From: JANQEU01 sp965242805
GTDB lineage: Bacteria; Bacteroidota; Bacteroidia; Cytophagales; Cyclobacteriaceae
NCBI GenBank assembly: GCA_965242805.1
Contig: CBDETD010000002.1
Span: 5,146,001-5,210,000 of the forward strand
Length of the DNA stretch: 64,000 bases
Reading direction: 5' to 3'
The stretch's first letter is position 1, and every line of letters starts with the position of its first letter. The translations under genes and the position numbers were made by a program. Positions 52,616-61,439 of this stretch are shown here, in pieces. The notes beneath the pieces were generated by a model that ran no database searches, was not told the DNA's origin, and worked only from the letters and a program-made list of their open reading frames with translations.

Positions 52616-53061
52616 GGATTTGTGTCCAATTTTTCTCTGATATACAGATCCAATTCTCTGAAATTCTTGTAGATATTTCCACTTATTCGGATTTTATGAG
52701 ATCCAGATTCCACAATTAACAATCGACCTGGGCCACTGTTAATCGCTTCGTGTTTCCTTTGCGAAATAGTTAGATTCTTATAATCGAACCCTAAGGAGCT
52801 ACCGTAACCAAGAAACCTTGTTACAATAAACCGGTCCTTTTTCAAGGTAATTTGATTGAATCGTGAGTAAACCTGACGTATAAGTGTGATCAGAGTTATG
52901 CAGTCAATGAATACCAAAAGTGAAACTAGCAGGGCAGTATCTTGTGAGGGGAGAACGTTCACTACTATCGCAATCATCATGGGGATAATGATCAAAGTGA
53001 ACATCAGGATAATACCAATATACCCCAGGGCATTTTTTTTAAAATGTGAACGAATTTCCAC
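52612..53061 (-). CDS. Membrane protein with two helices and a PH-like domain
   Basis: The 149-residue protein has two membrane helices near 14-34 and 40-60 and a soluble C-terminal beta-rich part (TLKKDRFIVTRFLGYG, GPGRLLIVESGSHKIRISG) of the bacterial PH-like type. It is convergent with the M28 gene, and both stops are read from CTAG at 52612-52615. The function is unknown. Confidence 0.6.
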   Translation of the reverse strand: MEIRSHFKKNALGYIGIILMFTLIIIPMMIAIVVNVLPSQDTALLVSLLVFIDCITLITLIRQVYSRFNQITLKKDRFIVTRFLGYGSSLGFDYKNLTISQRKHEAINSGPGRLLIVESGSHKIRISGNIYKNFRELDLYIREKLDTNP

Positions 53062-53085
53062 CGTCGTATCCTACGTTGAACCAAT

Positions 53086-53589
53086 TTACGTAATCGTTCC
53101 CCGAAGACCTAATTCTATTACTTCAAGGTTTTGTACTTTGGAATCTTGTATTGTTAATCGTAGTAACGTCCTCATTTTGTGAAATCCTTGCTTACCTGCT
53201 GCTCCTGGATTAAGAAAAAGTAGACTGTTATTTTCATCTTTCTCTACTTTCAAAAAGTGAGAATGACCACATACCAAAAGGTCAGGTCTATTTATGTCAA
53301 TTAGTTTTCGTACCCTGGGATTATACCTGGGAGGTTTGGCAGCAATGTGGGTGATAAATATACTCAATCCCTCACAATCAAAGATCAGATCCTCAATTGT
53401 CCTTTCCTGTATTATCCGGTCATCGATATTTCCAAAAACTGATCTTGTTGGTTTGAAGGACTCTAAATGGTCTAGTACTTCCAAACTTCCTATGTCACCT
53501 GCATGCCAGATCTCATCACAATCCTCAAAGTAATTGAATACATTAGGATCAAGAAATCCATGAGTATCTGAGATCAGACCAATTTTCAT
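53086..53589 (-). CDS. YfcE/MJ0936-family metallophosphoesterase
   Basis: The 167-residue calcineurin-like phosphoesterase has metal-binding motifs ISDTHG, HAGDIG, GNIDD, THIAAKPP and GHSHF, in family order. Substrates of this family are phosphodiesters, but the cellular one is unknown. It is three bases from the CHAT gene's stop codon on the same strand. Confidence 0.9.
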   Translation of the reverse strand: MKIGLISDTHGFLDPNVFNYFEDCDEIWHAGDIGSLEVLDHLESFKPTRSVFGNIDDRIIQERTIEDLIFDCEGLSIFITHIAAKPPRYNPRVRKLIDINRPDLLVCGHSHFLKVEKDENNSLLFLNPGAAGKQGFHKMRTLLRLTIQDSKVQNLEVIELGLRGTIT

Positions 53590-53592
53590 TTT

Positions 53593-56500
53593 TTAATGGC
53601 CTGTAGTTCTGAAAAACCTAAGGATGTAAATTGTAAGAATGATCACAATAATGAGGGACGCCATATACCATAACCAGCTAATATCTTTGGAAAGTGGGGA
53701 AGTATTTCCAAGCACTACGAATCCACCCCAATAATAAGGATGAGATTTGGGCCCTGTAGAGCTTTCCAGGAATTCTAATTTAGCTAGCCTCAAAGCTTCG
53801 TCCTTGCTGTAATTATCTGCAAGATATTTATAAAATAGCCCCATCAGATCGGATGTTGAACGATCATCTACTGACCAGTGAGACATCACTATACTTGGAC
53901 ATCCTGCGTAGGCAAAGGCCCTTCCTAGGCTCATTACTCCTTCACCTTTTTCCAGCTTGCCGATTCCAGTATTGCATGCACTAAGAACCACTAAATCGGA
54001 TTTAATGTCCATATTGAATAATTCATGAATATGAAGTTGATTATCTTCTGTGCTGTCCTCCAATTGGGTAAAGACTAACTTTGATTGCATTGGTCTTTGA
54101 TTGTCTACAAGGGCATGCATCGCCAGATGGATTATATTATGATCTGAAACAGTTTCTTTGAAGTTGATCTCAGTGGCTTCATTCCCGGTAAAAAAACTAC
54201 CATCGAAATATGTGTTTATTTGAGCCACTTCTTCGGAATTCCATTTGAGAGGAACCAACTCATTCCTAAATATATCTTCAATATCTGCTATTTTTCCTGT
54301 ATCAAGGGATTCATAACTTGCGGCCATTGCCAGCACAGAGCTTCCATTGCTTGCGGAGGATCTATTACCTGTCAATAAACTGGCTGAATAGCCATAGCTA
54401 ACTGAATAATCATTCAGGAGATAATCAAGTGTTTCGAAATCATTACTTCCCTTTGATTCTGTGACAAGAATAGCCCAGGGAAAATAGGAAAGCCTACCAT
54501 CTGGGATAATTACAATTCGGTTTTTACCTCTACCAATATTGTTAAGCGTTGGTTTTAGTAGTATATCAAATAGATCATTTGCGGAGGTCTCGAAATCATT
54601 CACCGTTTCCGCAGAAAAATTTAATACTGAATTTATGTCGAGGCTGTTCCTGAAATTTTGAAGTGAATTCAATAAAGCGCTATCTAGATTTACAACTTCT
54701 ATTGAGAAATTATCATTGGTAACACCTAAAGCATAGATGAGACTTTCGCCCTCCATGAATTCAATTAGGATTTCATTTTCATCCAAATTGTCCTGAACAT
54801 CGTCCAATGTAGAGATCCTCCTATCATATTTCAGTTGATAATACTGCGGATAGTCATTCTCTAGTACTGAGATCAGGGAATCAAGGACAGTATTTGTTTC
54901 AAAAAGTTGATTTCTAAACCTGTTATACTTTAGGGTATCATAATTACCCATGGACTCCATTTCATAGACCTGAGATTGGTAATAGGATTTATTGGATTTC
55001 GTTATTAACTCAAGTTGAAGCAGTTCCTCAGATATTCCAGCATATTTTCTAGCCAAATTTTCAGAAATGCTTTGGTTTAAGATACTGGACTTATTCCTTT
55101 CGCTGAAGAAGAAGATGAGGTCTTTATATTTGGGGTCACCGGAAGATATATAAAGCTGGTTACTAATATTGACTGCGGCCTCATAAACGTCGGACGTCAG
55201 TTCAGCGAGTCTTTTTTTATCTTCATATCGTTGATGAGATCTTTGGATTAAAGTAATAAGAGTATCACAGGATAGGTATGAATTTAGGATGTTGATTGCG
55301 TATTTATCAGGATCGATCTTAAAAAAAGCTTTCCCTTTTCCATTCAAAGACTCCAATAATGCATATGCATTTTGAAAATCACCAATAATTGGATTTGATG
55401 TAACCGTTGTGTCTTTGAAGCTTATGGAGTTTACGACAATCGAGTTCTGAAAATATTTCAAAGCTGCTTGAGGTTGGTCCCAATCAAGAAAATCCCGGGC
55501 AATCAGATTGTTTGTTTTGGCTATTATTTCATGATTTTTTCCCATTAGCTCCTGTCTGAGATTAAGAGCTTTTTTGTGATATTCTATCCCTGTATTGTAA
55601 TCATTTTTGGAAATATATATGTCTCCTAATTTGACATTACATTCGGCAACATTTTCATTGCCATCGGGATAAATAATATTAAGTACTCTAATGGCGTCAT
55701 CTATTTTCCTTTCAGCTTCTTCTAGAAGTCCCAATCTGGTATAAGCAGTGCATAGGTTTCCATTTACTACGGCGGAATAAGGATTCACTTCTCCCAAAAC
55801 AGTAGTTAGAATTTTGTTGGCTTTATCATAGTATTCGATGGATTTCTCATAGTCCCCTCGTTCCAAGTTCAAGAGTCCCAGTCCATCGTAAGCATTTGCA
55901 ATTACCGGATGATTCTCACCTAATACTTCCGTGCCAATTGTTACGGCCTTGATCGTGTATTCCTCCGCACGTTCATAATTTCTCAAACCGTAATAACCGT
56001 TTCCGACATTGCCATAAGTCGAAATGGTAACTGGGTGATTTTCACCTAATAGTTCCAATCTCAATTCAAATGCTTTTAATGCGTATTCCAGGGCGAGTTC
56101 AGACTGGGACATATAGGCGTACATAGTACCGATGTTATTGTATGAATCCGCAACATCCGGATGAGTCTCCCCAACGAGTTCAATTCTCATAGCCAAAGCT
56201 TTATTATGATAATCAAGGGACAAATCATAATCACCAGTATGTAAATAGATATTACCCAAATTATTGAATGAGTTGGCCAAGTCCATGTTAGCAGAATCAT
56301 ACCAGTTCAATCTTACTTCCAAAGCTCTCAGAAACTGCTTTTCTGCGGTTTTCATATCCCCCTGAATAGCATGTACTACACCGATATTATTGTATGCAGT
56401 TGCGGCTTCAATATGATCCTCTGTCAGGTAATCTTCACAAATATTGAGGATTCGATTTGCTACCGAAATCGCTTCCTCCATCTGAGCACTTTGCCAGTTG

Positions 56501-56742
56501 GCTTCACACAGCATGTTCAAGACTTCTGCTGCTTTTTCCCACCTTTCCAATTTCTCGAAGTAGTCGGCAGATTCTATTAAATAATCTTTACTTTCATTGT
56601 AGTTACCTGCTCGAAACAGAGAATCACCTGTTTTGAATAAATCTTCAGCTAATTTGTCATCATCAGGATCCTGGGCAGAAATTGGTTGGACAGAAAAAAA
56701 TAAGACATGGTATGTTAGAATTGTGATTAGTAAGGTTCTCAT
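53593..56742 (-). CDS. TPR-CHAT protein (caspase-HetF-associated protease fold)
   Basis: The 1,049-residue protein has a signal peptide (QPISAQ), about ten TPR repeats of the tetratricopeptide_10/12 kind from 30 to 480 (AYNNIGVVHAIQGDMKTAEKQF, SYNNIGTMYAYMSQSELALEY), a helical linker and a C-terminal CHAT peptidase domain (about 740-1015). Its histidine-cysteine dyad is H876 in HLAMHALVD and C923 in VLSACNTGIG. A single membrane helix (ASLIIVIILTIYILRFF) ends the protein. It is predicted to be anchored in the inner membrane with domains in the periplasm. Relatives of this domain include Craspase-type proteases, but there are no CRISPR genes here. Confidence 0.88.
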   Translation of the reverse strand: MRTLLITILTYHVLFFSVQPISAQDPDDDKLAEDLFKTGDSLFRAGNYNESKDYLIESADYFEKLERWEKAAEVLNMLCEANWQSAQMEEAISVANRILNICEDYLTEDHIEAATAYNNIGVVHAIQGDMKTAEKQFLRALEVRLNWYDSANMDLANSFNNLGNIYLHTGDYDLSLDYHNKALAMRIELVGETHPDVADSYNNIGTMYAYMSQSELALEYALKAFELRLELLGENHPVTISTYGNVGNGYYGLRNYERAEEYTIKAVTIGTEVLGENHPVIANAYDGLGLLNLERGDYEKSIEYYDKANKILTTVLGEVNPYSAVVNGNLCTAYTRLGLLEEAERKIDDAIRVLNIIYPDGNENVAECNVKLGDIYISKNDYNTGIEYHKKALNLRQELMGKNHEIIAKTNNLIARDFLDWDQPQAALKYFQNSIVVNSISFKDTTVTSNPIIGDFQNAYALLESLNGKGKAFFKIDPDKYAINILNSYLSCDTLITLIQRSHQRYEDKKRLAELTSDVYEAAVNISNQLYISSGDPKYKDLIFFFSERNKSSILNQSISENLARKYAGISEELLQLELITKSNKSYYQSQVYEMESMGNYDTLKYNRFRNQLFETNTVLDSLISVLENDYPQYYQLKYDRRISTLDDVQDNLDENEILIEFMEGESLIYALGVTNDNFSIEVVNLDSALLNSLQNFRNSLDINSVLNFSAETVNDFETSANDLFDILLKPTLNNIGRGKNRIVIIPDGRLSYFPWAILVTESKGSNDFETLDYLLNDYSVSYGYSASLLTGNRSSASNGSSVLAMAASYESLDTGKIADIEDIFRNELVPLKWNSEEVAQINTYFDGSFFTGNEATEINFKETVSDHNIIHLAMHALVDNQRPMQSKLVFTQLEDSTEDNQLHIHELFNMDIKSDLVVLSACNTGIGKLEKGEGVMSLGRAFAYAGCPSIVMSHWSVDDRSTSDLMGLFYKYLADNYSKDEALRLAKLEFLESSTGPKSHPYYWGGFVVLGNTSPLSKDISWLWYMASLIIVIILTIYILRFFRTTGH

Positions 56743-56845
56743 TGAATTGAAGTTAGCGTCATCAGGAGCAAGGCCCTTATCCTCAATTTAGTCACTTGAA
56801 TCTTTACTATCAATTATTCGATTGGCTCCATTCAATTTTGGAAAT

Positions 56846-56867
56846 AAAAAAACCCCTAATTAAGGGG
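56846..56867 (-). terminator. Rho-independent terminator of the suf-brx transcript
   Basis: On the minus strand CCCCTTA-ATTAGGGG (stem CCCCT/AGGGG) is followed by seven T residues. It lies about 30 bases past the bacilliredoxin stop and ends the long Fe-S operon. Confidence 0.8.
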
Positions 56868-56897
56868 CTTCATACTGTCTTTTAAACTGTAGGTACC

Positions 56898-57320
56898 TTA
56901 GCAATATTCTTCAAAGACATGCTCCAGGTGTTGTGCTATGATCTCTGCCGGACGTCCTTCTATGTGATGCCTTTCTACCATGTGTACCAGTTCGCCATCT
57001 TTGAACAAAGCGATGCTCGGTGAGGACGGAGGGTAGGGGAGCGTATACTCTCTTGCTCTTGCAGTGGCTTCCATGTCGACGCCTGCGAAAACTGTTGCCA
57101 GATGATCGGGCTTCTTCTCACTATGTTGAATTGCCATGTTTACACCAGGTCTTGCGGTACCAGCCGCACAACCACAAACCGAGTTGATCACAACAAGTGA
57201 CGTACCTTTATGTTCTTTTAAATGATTATCGACTTCATCTACCGTCTTCAGTTCTTCAAAACCTACTTCCGTAAGTTCGGTTCTCATTGGGGCTACCAAT
57301 TCTTCTGGATACATACTCAT
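56898..57320 (-). CDS. Bacilliredoxin (BrxA/BrxB family)
   Basis: The 140-residue DUF1094 protein has the CGC active site at C49 and C51 in INSVCGCAAGTARPG, plus a C-terminal cysteine (C140). Bacilliredoxins remove bacillithiol from protein cysteines or act as disulfide isomerases. Placement right after the suf genes suggests redox protection of Fe-S assembly. The start could be Met1 or the Met at residue 3 (MYPEEL, the usual family start). Confidence 0.9.
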   Translation of the reverse strand: MSMYPEELVAPMRTELTEVGFEELKTVDEVDNHLKEHKGTSLVVINSVCGCAAGTARPGVNMAIQHSEKKPDHLATVFAGVDMEATARAREYTLPYPPSSPSIALFKDGELVHMVERHHIEGRPAEIIAQHLEHVFEEYC

Positions 57321-57367
57321 ATTCTATAATTCTTCAATTTTCAAAAATCAATTTTCAATGTTAATCT

Positions 57368-57699
57368 TTACATAAATCCAAGTTCTAACTTGGCGGCTTC
57401 CGACATCATATCTGGTGCGTAGGGGGGATCAAATGTCACTTCCACGGTTACATCATTTACCCCATCGATACTCTTTACCCTTAATTCAACTCACCAGGGA
57501 TCTCTTCGGCACTTGGACAAGCCGGAGAAGTAAGTGTCATCAGGATATGTACATTATTTATTGGGAAAACATTGATCTCATAAATAAGTCCCAATTCATA
57601 CACATCGACTGGGATCTCAGGATCATACACCATCTTGATGGCCTCGACAACCTGTTCTTTCAGCGTTAATGTATCCATTTGGTTATTATCTCCACTCAT
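57368..57699 (-). pseudogene. sufT: SufT-like DUF59 (MIP18-family) Fe-S protein gene, one-base frameshift
   Basis: The frame from 57699 encodes MIP18-type sequence (VYDPEIPVDVYELGLIYEI, TLTSPACPSAEEIPGE) and then stops at GELN. In the frame shifted by one base the missing C-terminus follows: RVKSIDGVNDVTVEVTFDPPYAPDMM, ending KLELGFM with TAA at 57368. Restoring one base near 57488 (GAGTTGAA where GAGGTTGAA would fit) gives 110 residues, the family length. It overlaps sufE by four bases. Because the gene is usually kept intact in suf operons, a sequencing slip is as likely as a true mutation. Confidence 0.8.
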
Positions 57700-58127
57700 G
57701 CCCTTATCTGACTGTTTAAAGCTAATGCATACATCTTCATCTGTTTGATCATGGCAGAAAATCCATTGGAACGTTGAGTTCCGATAAATCTGTTCATACC
57801 AATCTTTTCCGGAAAGAATATATCTCCATTCATGACATCTTCCGGCGTCAATCCTGACAATACTCTGATAAGCAAACTGACCAGGCCTTTTGTTATTGCC
57901 GTATTCGAATCAGCTACAAATTTGATCTTGTCACTATCCAATTCAGCATTTAGCCAGACTTTGGATTGACATCCTTTGACTATATGATCTTCATCCCTAA
58001 GTTCTTCGGGATAAGTCTCCAATTGCTCACCTAGTTCCATGAGATAGTTGACAGACATTTCCAAATCTCCGTCGAGCATTTCAAACTCTTCAATGATCTC
58101 ATTTTGTCTGCCTTGAATGGAAACCAT
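57696..58127 (-). CDS. sufE: SufE cysteine-desulfurase sulfur acceptor
   Basis: The 143-residue protein has the acceptor cysteine C53 in IVKGCQSKVWL, and GLTPEDVMNG and IGMNRFIGTQRSNG typical of SufE. It takes persulfide from SufS and passes it to SufB. It overlaps sufS (TAATG) and the downstream DUF59 gene (ATGA). Confidence 0.94.
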   Translation of the reverse strand: MVSIQGRQNEIIEEFEMLDGDLEMSVNYLMELGEQLETYPEELRDEDHIVKGCQSKVWLNAELDSDKIKFVADSNTAITKGLVSLLIRVLSGLTPEDVMNGDIFFPEKIGMNRFIGTQRSNGFSAMIKQMKMYALALNSQIRA

Positions 58128-59368
58128 TATTTCTTTAGTTTATCAATGATCCCAACCAGGGAATCGGTGAAAACCTCAATTTCTTCTTTGGTATTGTAAA
58201 CCGCAAAGGACGCCCGAACAGTTCCTTCGATACAATATCTATCCATTAGGGGTTGAGTACAATGATGTCCTGTTCTAACCGCGATTCCCTTAGTATCCAA
58301 CAGAACTCCCAGATCAAACGGATGAATACCATCTATATTAAAGGATATGACACTTGCTTTATGCTTAGCCGTCCCAACCGGAATGAATGAATCAATGGAT
58401 TCAAGCTTGCTTTCCGCGAAAGCCAGTAATTCATTTTCTTGTTTGACAATGTTGTCATGGCCAATTTCTTCCATGAATGAAATTGCTTCCTTGAAAGCAA
58501 CGACATCAGCAATATTTGGTGTCCCAGCCTCAAATTTGTGAGGTATATCCCCGTAGGTGGTTTTTTCGAATGACACTTCCTTGATCATTTCTCCTCCGCC
58601 TTGATAAGGATCCATTTTCTCCAACAAGGATCTCTTGCCATAAAGCACTCCAACTCCTGTAGGTCCATACATCTTATGGGAAGAGAAAGCCACCCAGTCG
58701 GCATCCAGATCAACCACATCCAATTTGGTGTGGGGAGCGGCCTGAGCTCCATCAATCAGTACTTTCGCTCCCACCTTATGTGCTTTTGAGATGATTTCCT
58801 TTATCGGATTAATGGTCCCCAGTGTATTGGAAATATAGGTAATTGCTACGATCCTGGTTTTTTCACTCAGCAGTTTCTCAAATTCATCAAAAAGGAGTTC
58901 GCCATTATCAGCGATTGGAACAACCTTTAGTGTGGCTCCGGTTTGTTTACACAATAGTTGCCAGGGTACAATATTCGAATGATGTTCCATTCCGGTGATG
59001 ATAATTTCATCCCCTTCTTTCAGGAATTTTCTACCATACGACTGGGCAACCAGGTTGATCCCTTCAGTCGTTCCTTTTGTAAATATTACTTCTTCGACTT
59101 CATTGGAGTTAATAAATGAGGAAACCACCTTTCGGGTCTCTTCGTATGCTGAGGTTGCTCTTTCAGCAAGCGCATGAATACCTCTATGAATGTTAGCATT
59201 GTCCAGGTTGTAGTAACCAGTTAATGCGTCAATGACTCTTTTTGGTGTCTGTGAGGTAGCGGCGTTGTCAAAATAGATCAGTGGTTTACCGTTCACCTTC
59301 TGATGAAGGATGGGAAATTGTTCCCTGATTTGATCTATACTCAATTTGCTAACTACCGCTTGACTCAT
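58127..59368 (-). CDS. sufS: SufS cysteine desulfurase
   Basis: The 413-residue class V aminotransferase-fold PLP enzyme has Schiff-base lysine K232 in AFSSHKMYGPTG and catalytic cysteine C370 in RTGHHCTQPLMDR, the short SufS-type active-site loop. It removes sulfur from cysteine for Fe-S assembly. It overlaps sufD by four bases (ATGA). Confidence 0.95.
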   Translation of the reverse strand: MSQAVVSKLSIDQIREQFPILHQKVNGKPLIYFDNAATSQTPKRVIDALTGYYNLDNANIHRGIHALAERATSAYEETRKVVSSFINSNEVEEVIFTKGTTEGINLVAQSYGRKFLKEGDEIIITGMEHHSNIVPWQLLCKQTGATLKVVPIADNGELLFDEFEKLLSEKTRIVAITYISNTLGTINPIKEIISKAHKVGAKVLIDGAQAAPHTKLDVVDLDADWVAFSSHKMYGPTGVGVLYGKRSLLEKMDPYQGGGEMIKEVSFEKTTYGDIPHKFEAGTPNIADVVAFKEAISFMEEIGHDNIVKQENELLAFAESKLESIDSFIPVGTAKHKASVISFNIDGIHPFDLGVLLDTKGIAVRTGHHCTQPLMDRYCIEGTVRASFAVYNTKEEIEVFTDSLVGIIDKLKK

Positions 59369-60639
59369 ACCCCAAGTCTGTTATTAATTTTCCTATGTAA
59401 TTCTTCCTTGATAAAATCAAAAGGCAGGTATTCGAAAGACTCTTCAGCAAATGCAGTCAACATCATCGCAATCGCTGACCTTCTGCTTAATCCTCTTGTT
59501 CGAAGATAGAATAATGCTTCTTCGTCTAATTGTCCCACAGTACATCCGTGAGAACATTTTACATCATCTGCCCAGATCTCCAGCTGTGGTTTTGTGTTGA
59601 CCGTCGCTGTATCGGAAAGATTTATATTGTTATTTGACTGAAATGCGTTGGTCTGCTGAGCATTTTGCCGGACATAGATCTTACCGTTAAACACCCCGTG
59701 GGAATTCTCATCGAGAATTCCTTTGTAAAGTTCGTTGCTATATGAATTGGGTTTACGATGATCGATTGAGGTGTGATTATCGACATGGGAATTCCCGTTC
59801 AATAGGTACAATCCATGCATATGAGTCTCACAGTGCTCTTCATCTTGTTGAAGATTTAGATTATTGCGGATCATTCCACCCTTGAAAGAATAAGTGTTTG
59901 CATAAAATCGGCTGTCCTTAAATTGCCTCGACTTCAATCCATTGATCTCCAGTAAGTGACTTTCGTTATCCTGGAGGATCGTATAGTTGACCGATGCATT
60001 TTCACGCACATCAACCTCAGTGATTTTATTAATTAGGCAATTTTCCTTTCCCAGTGTGATAGTTTTCTCTACAAAAACTGATTCTGAAGAGACCTCCCCA
60101 TTAATTAATATCCGTGAGTTGAGCAGTAATTGATCAGTGTTGTTGATCAACTGATAAATGAAAACCGGAAGGGCTTTCCGATTTTTCTTCACGTCAACAA
60201 TGAGCGCTGATGACAGGAGTGAGGTATTCAGTGCTACAAATGGATCAGCATCAATTCCCGCAATCTTGTTTAATTCGTTTAGATCGATTGACTTTCTGAA
60301 TTCTATGGCATCATCCGTGACAATCTCAGAGAGGTGTTCGTTGTAGTTGCCATTAATAAATATTAAGTGGTGACCCTCTTCTTTATAAAAAATACTTTCC
60401 CTGTCAATTTCTATATCTTCCGATGGAAGGCCTAACCTATCTATTGATCTTTTCAGAAAATTGGAAACAGGAGTGTATTTGTACTCCTCGTCCTTCTTTG
60501 TGGGGAATCCCTTTATATCAAATGCATCGAAAGCCGCTCTCCTGATTTCGTTATTGGTATCTGAAGAGGTTTCGGTTGCTCTTTTTAGAGTTTCTTGTAA
60601 CTCTTGTTTCAAGTGATATAATTGCTCGACAGTCTCCAT
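59365..60639 (-). CDS. sufD: SufD scaffold-complex protein
   Basis: The 424-residue SufD beta-helix protein has KDEEYKYTPVSNF near the N-terminus, DENSHGVFNGKI and HGCTVGQLDEEALFYLRTRGL near the end, the last being the SufB/D signature. The ATG at 60639 follows the sufC stop directly; a longer TTG start at 60648 is not needed. It forms the SufBC2D complex. Confidence 0.94.
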   Translation of the reverse strand: METVEQLYHLKQELQETLKRATETSSDTNNEIRRAAFDAFDIKGFPTKKDEEYKYTPVSNFLKRSIDRLGLPSEDIEIDRESIFYKEEGHHLIFINGNYNEHLSEIVTDDAIEFRKSIDLNELNKIAGIDADPFVALNTSLLSSALIVDVKKNRKALPVFIYQLINNTDQLLLNSRILINGEVSSESVFVEKTITLGKENCLINKITEVDVRENASVNYTILQDNESHLLEINGLKSRQFKDSRFYANTYSFKGGMIRNNLNLQQDEEHCETHMHGLYLLNGNSHVDNHTSIDHRKPNSYSNELYKGILDENSHGVFNGKIYVRQNAQQTNAFQSNNNINLSDTATVNTKPQLEIWADDVKCSHGCTVGQLDEEALFYLRTRGLSRRSAIAMMLTAFAEESFEYLPFDFIKEELHRKINNRLGV

Positions 60640-60640
60640 G

Positions 60641-61396
60641 TTATGCAACGGCTACTTCCTCTTTTATCCAGTCATAACCTTTCTCCTCCAATTCAAGAGC
60701 GAGTGATTTGTCACCGGATTTTACTATTTGACCTTTGTAAAGGACATGCACGTAATCAGGAACTATGTAATTAAGTAACCTCTGATAGTGCGTCACTACA
60801 ATTGTTGCATTTTCCTCAGACTTCAAAGTGTTGACACCATTTGCTACGATCTTGAGTGCATCAATATCAAGTCCCGAATCGGTTTCATCCAATATGGCCA
60901 GGTTTGGTTCCAGCATGGCCATTTGAAAGATCTCATTCCTTTTCTTTTCACCACCAGAAAAACCTTCATTCAGAGACCTGCTTAGCAACGATTGATCCAT
61001 TCTGACAAGTTTCATTTTTTCCTTCATCAACTTTAGAAAGGACACTGCATCGAGTGCTTTCTCACCTTTAGCTTCACGGACCTGATTTATTGCTGTTTTC
61101 AAGAAGTTGGTAGTGGAAACGCCTGGTATTTCAACAGGATATTGGAAGGCAAGGAATATACCCTCTCTGGCTCTTTCTTCAGTTTCCAATTCAAGCAAAT
61201 CTTTACCGTGATAGGTCACAGATCCTTGAGTTACTTCGTACTCCTCACGCCCTGAAAGAACCGATGCCAGGGTACTCTTACCTGAACCATTAGGTCCCAT
61301 GATGGCATGGACTTCACCTGCTTTCACTTCCAGATTGATACCATTTAATATTTTCTTGCCTTCAATTTCGGCATGCAGATTTTCGATTTTTAACAT
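60641..61396 (-). CDS. sufC: SufC ATPase
   Basis: The 251-residue ABC ATPase has Walker A GPNGSGKSTL (about 34-43), SGGEKKRNE signature, Walker B LAILDETDSGLD and H-loop VTHYQ. SufC powers the SufBC2D scaffold. It sits between sufB and sufD. Confidence 0.96.
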   Translation of the reverse strand: MLKIENLHAEIEGKKILNGINLEVKAGEVHAIMGPNGSGKSTLASVLSGREEYEVTQGSVTYHGKDLLELETEERAREGIFLAFQYPVEIPGVSTTNFLKTAINQVREAKGEKALDAVSFLKLMKEKMKLVRMDQSLLSRSLNEGFSGGEKKRNEIFQMAMLEPNLAILDETDSGLDIDALKIVANGVNTLKSEENATIVVTHYQRLLNYIVPDYVHVLYKGQIVKSGDKSLALELEEKGYDWIKEEVAVA

Positions 61397-61439
61397 GTTA
61401 TTTCTTTAGAAATGTGCTTAAATCAGCTGTTAATTTTGG

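Noticed and set aside
57421..57430. A run of six G near the sufT end looked like a second frameshift site.
   Set aside because: Counting the run gives an intact frame through FDPPYAPDMM to the stop; only the break near 57488 remains.
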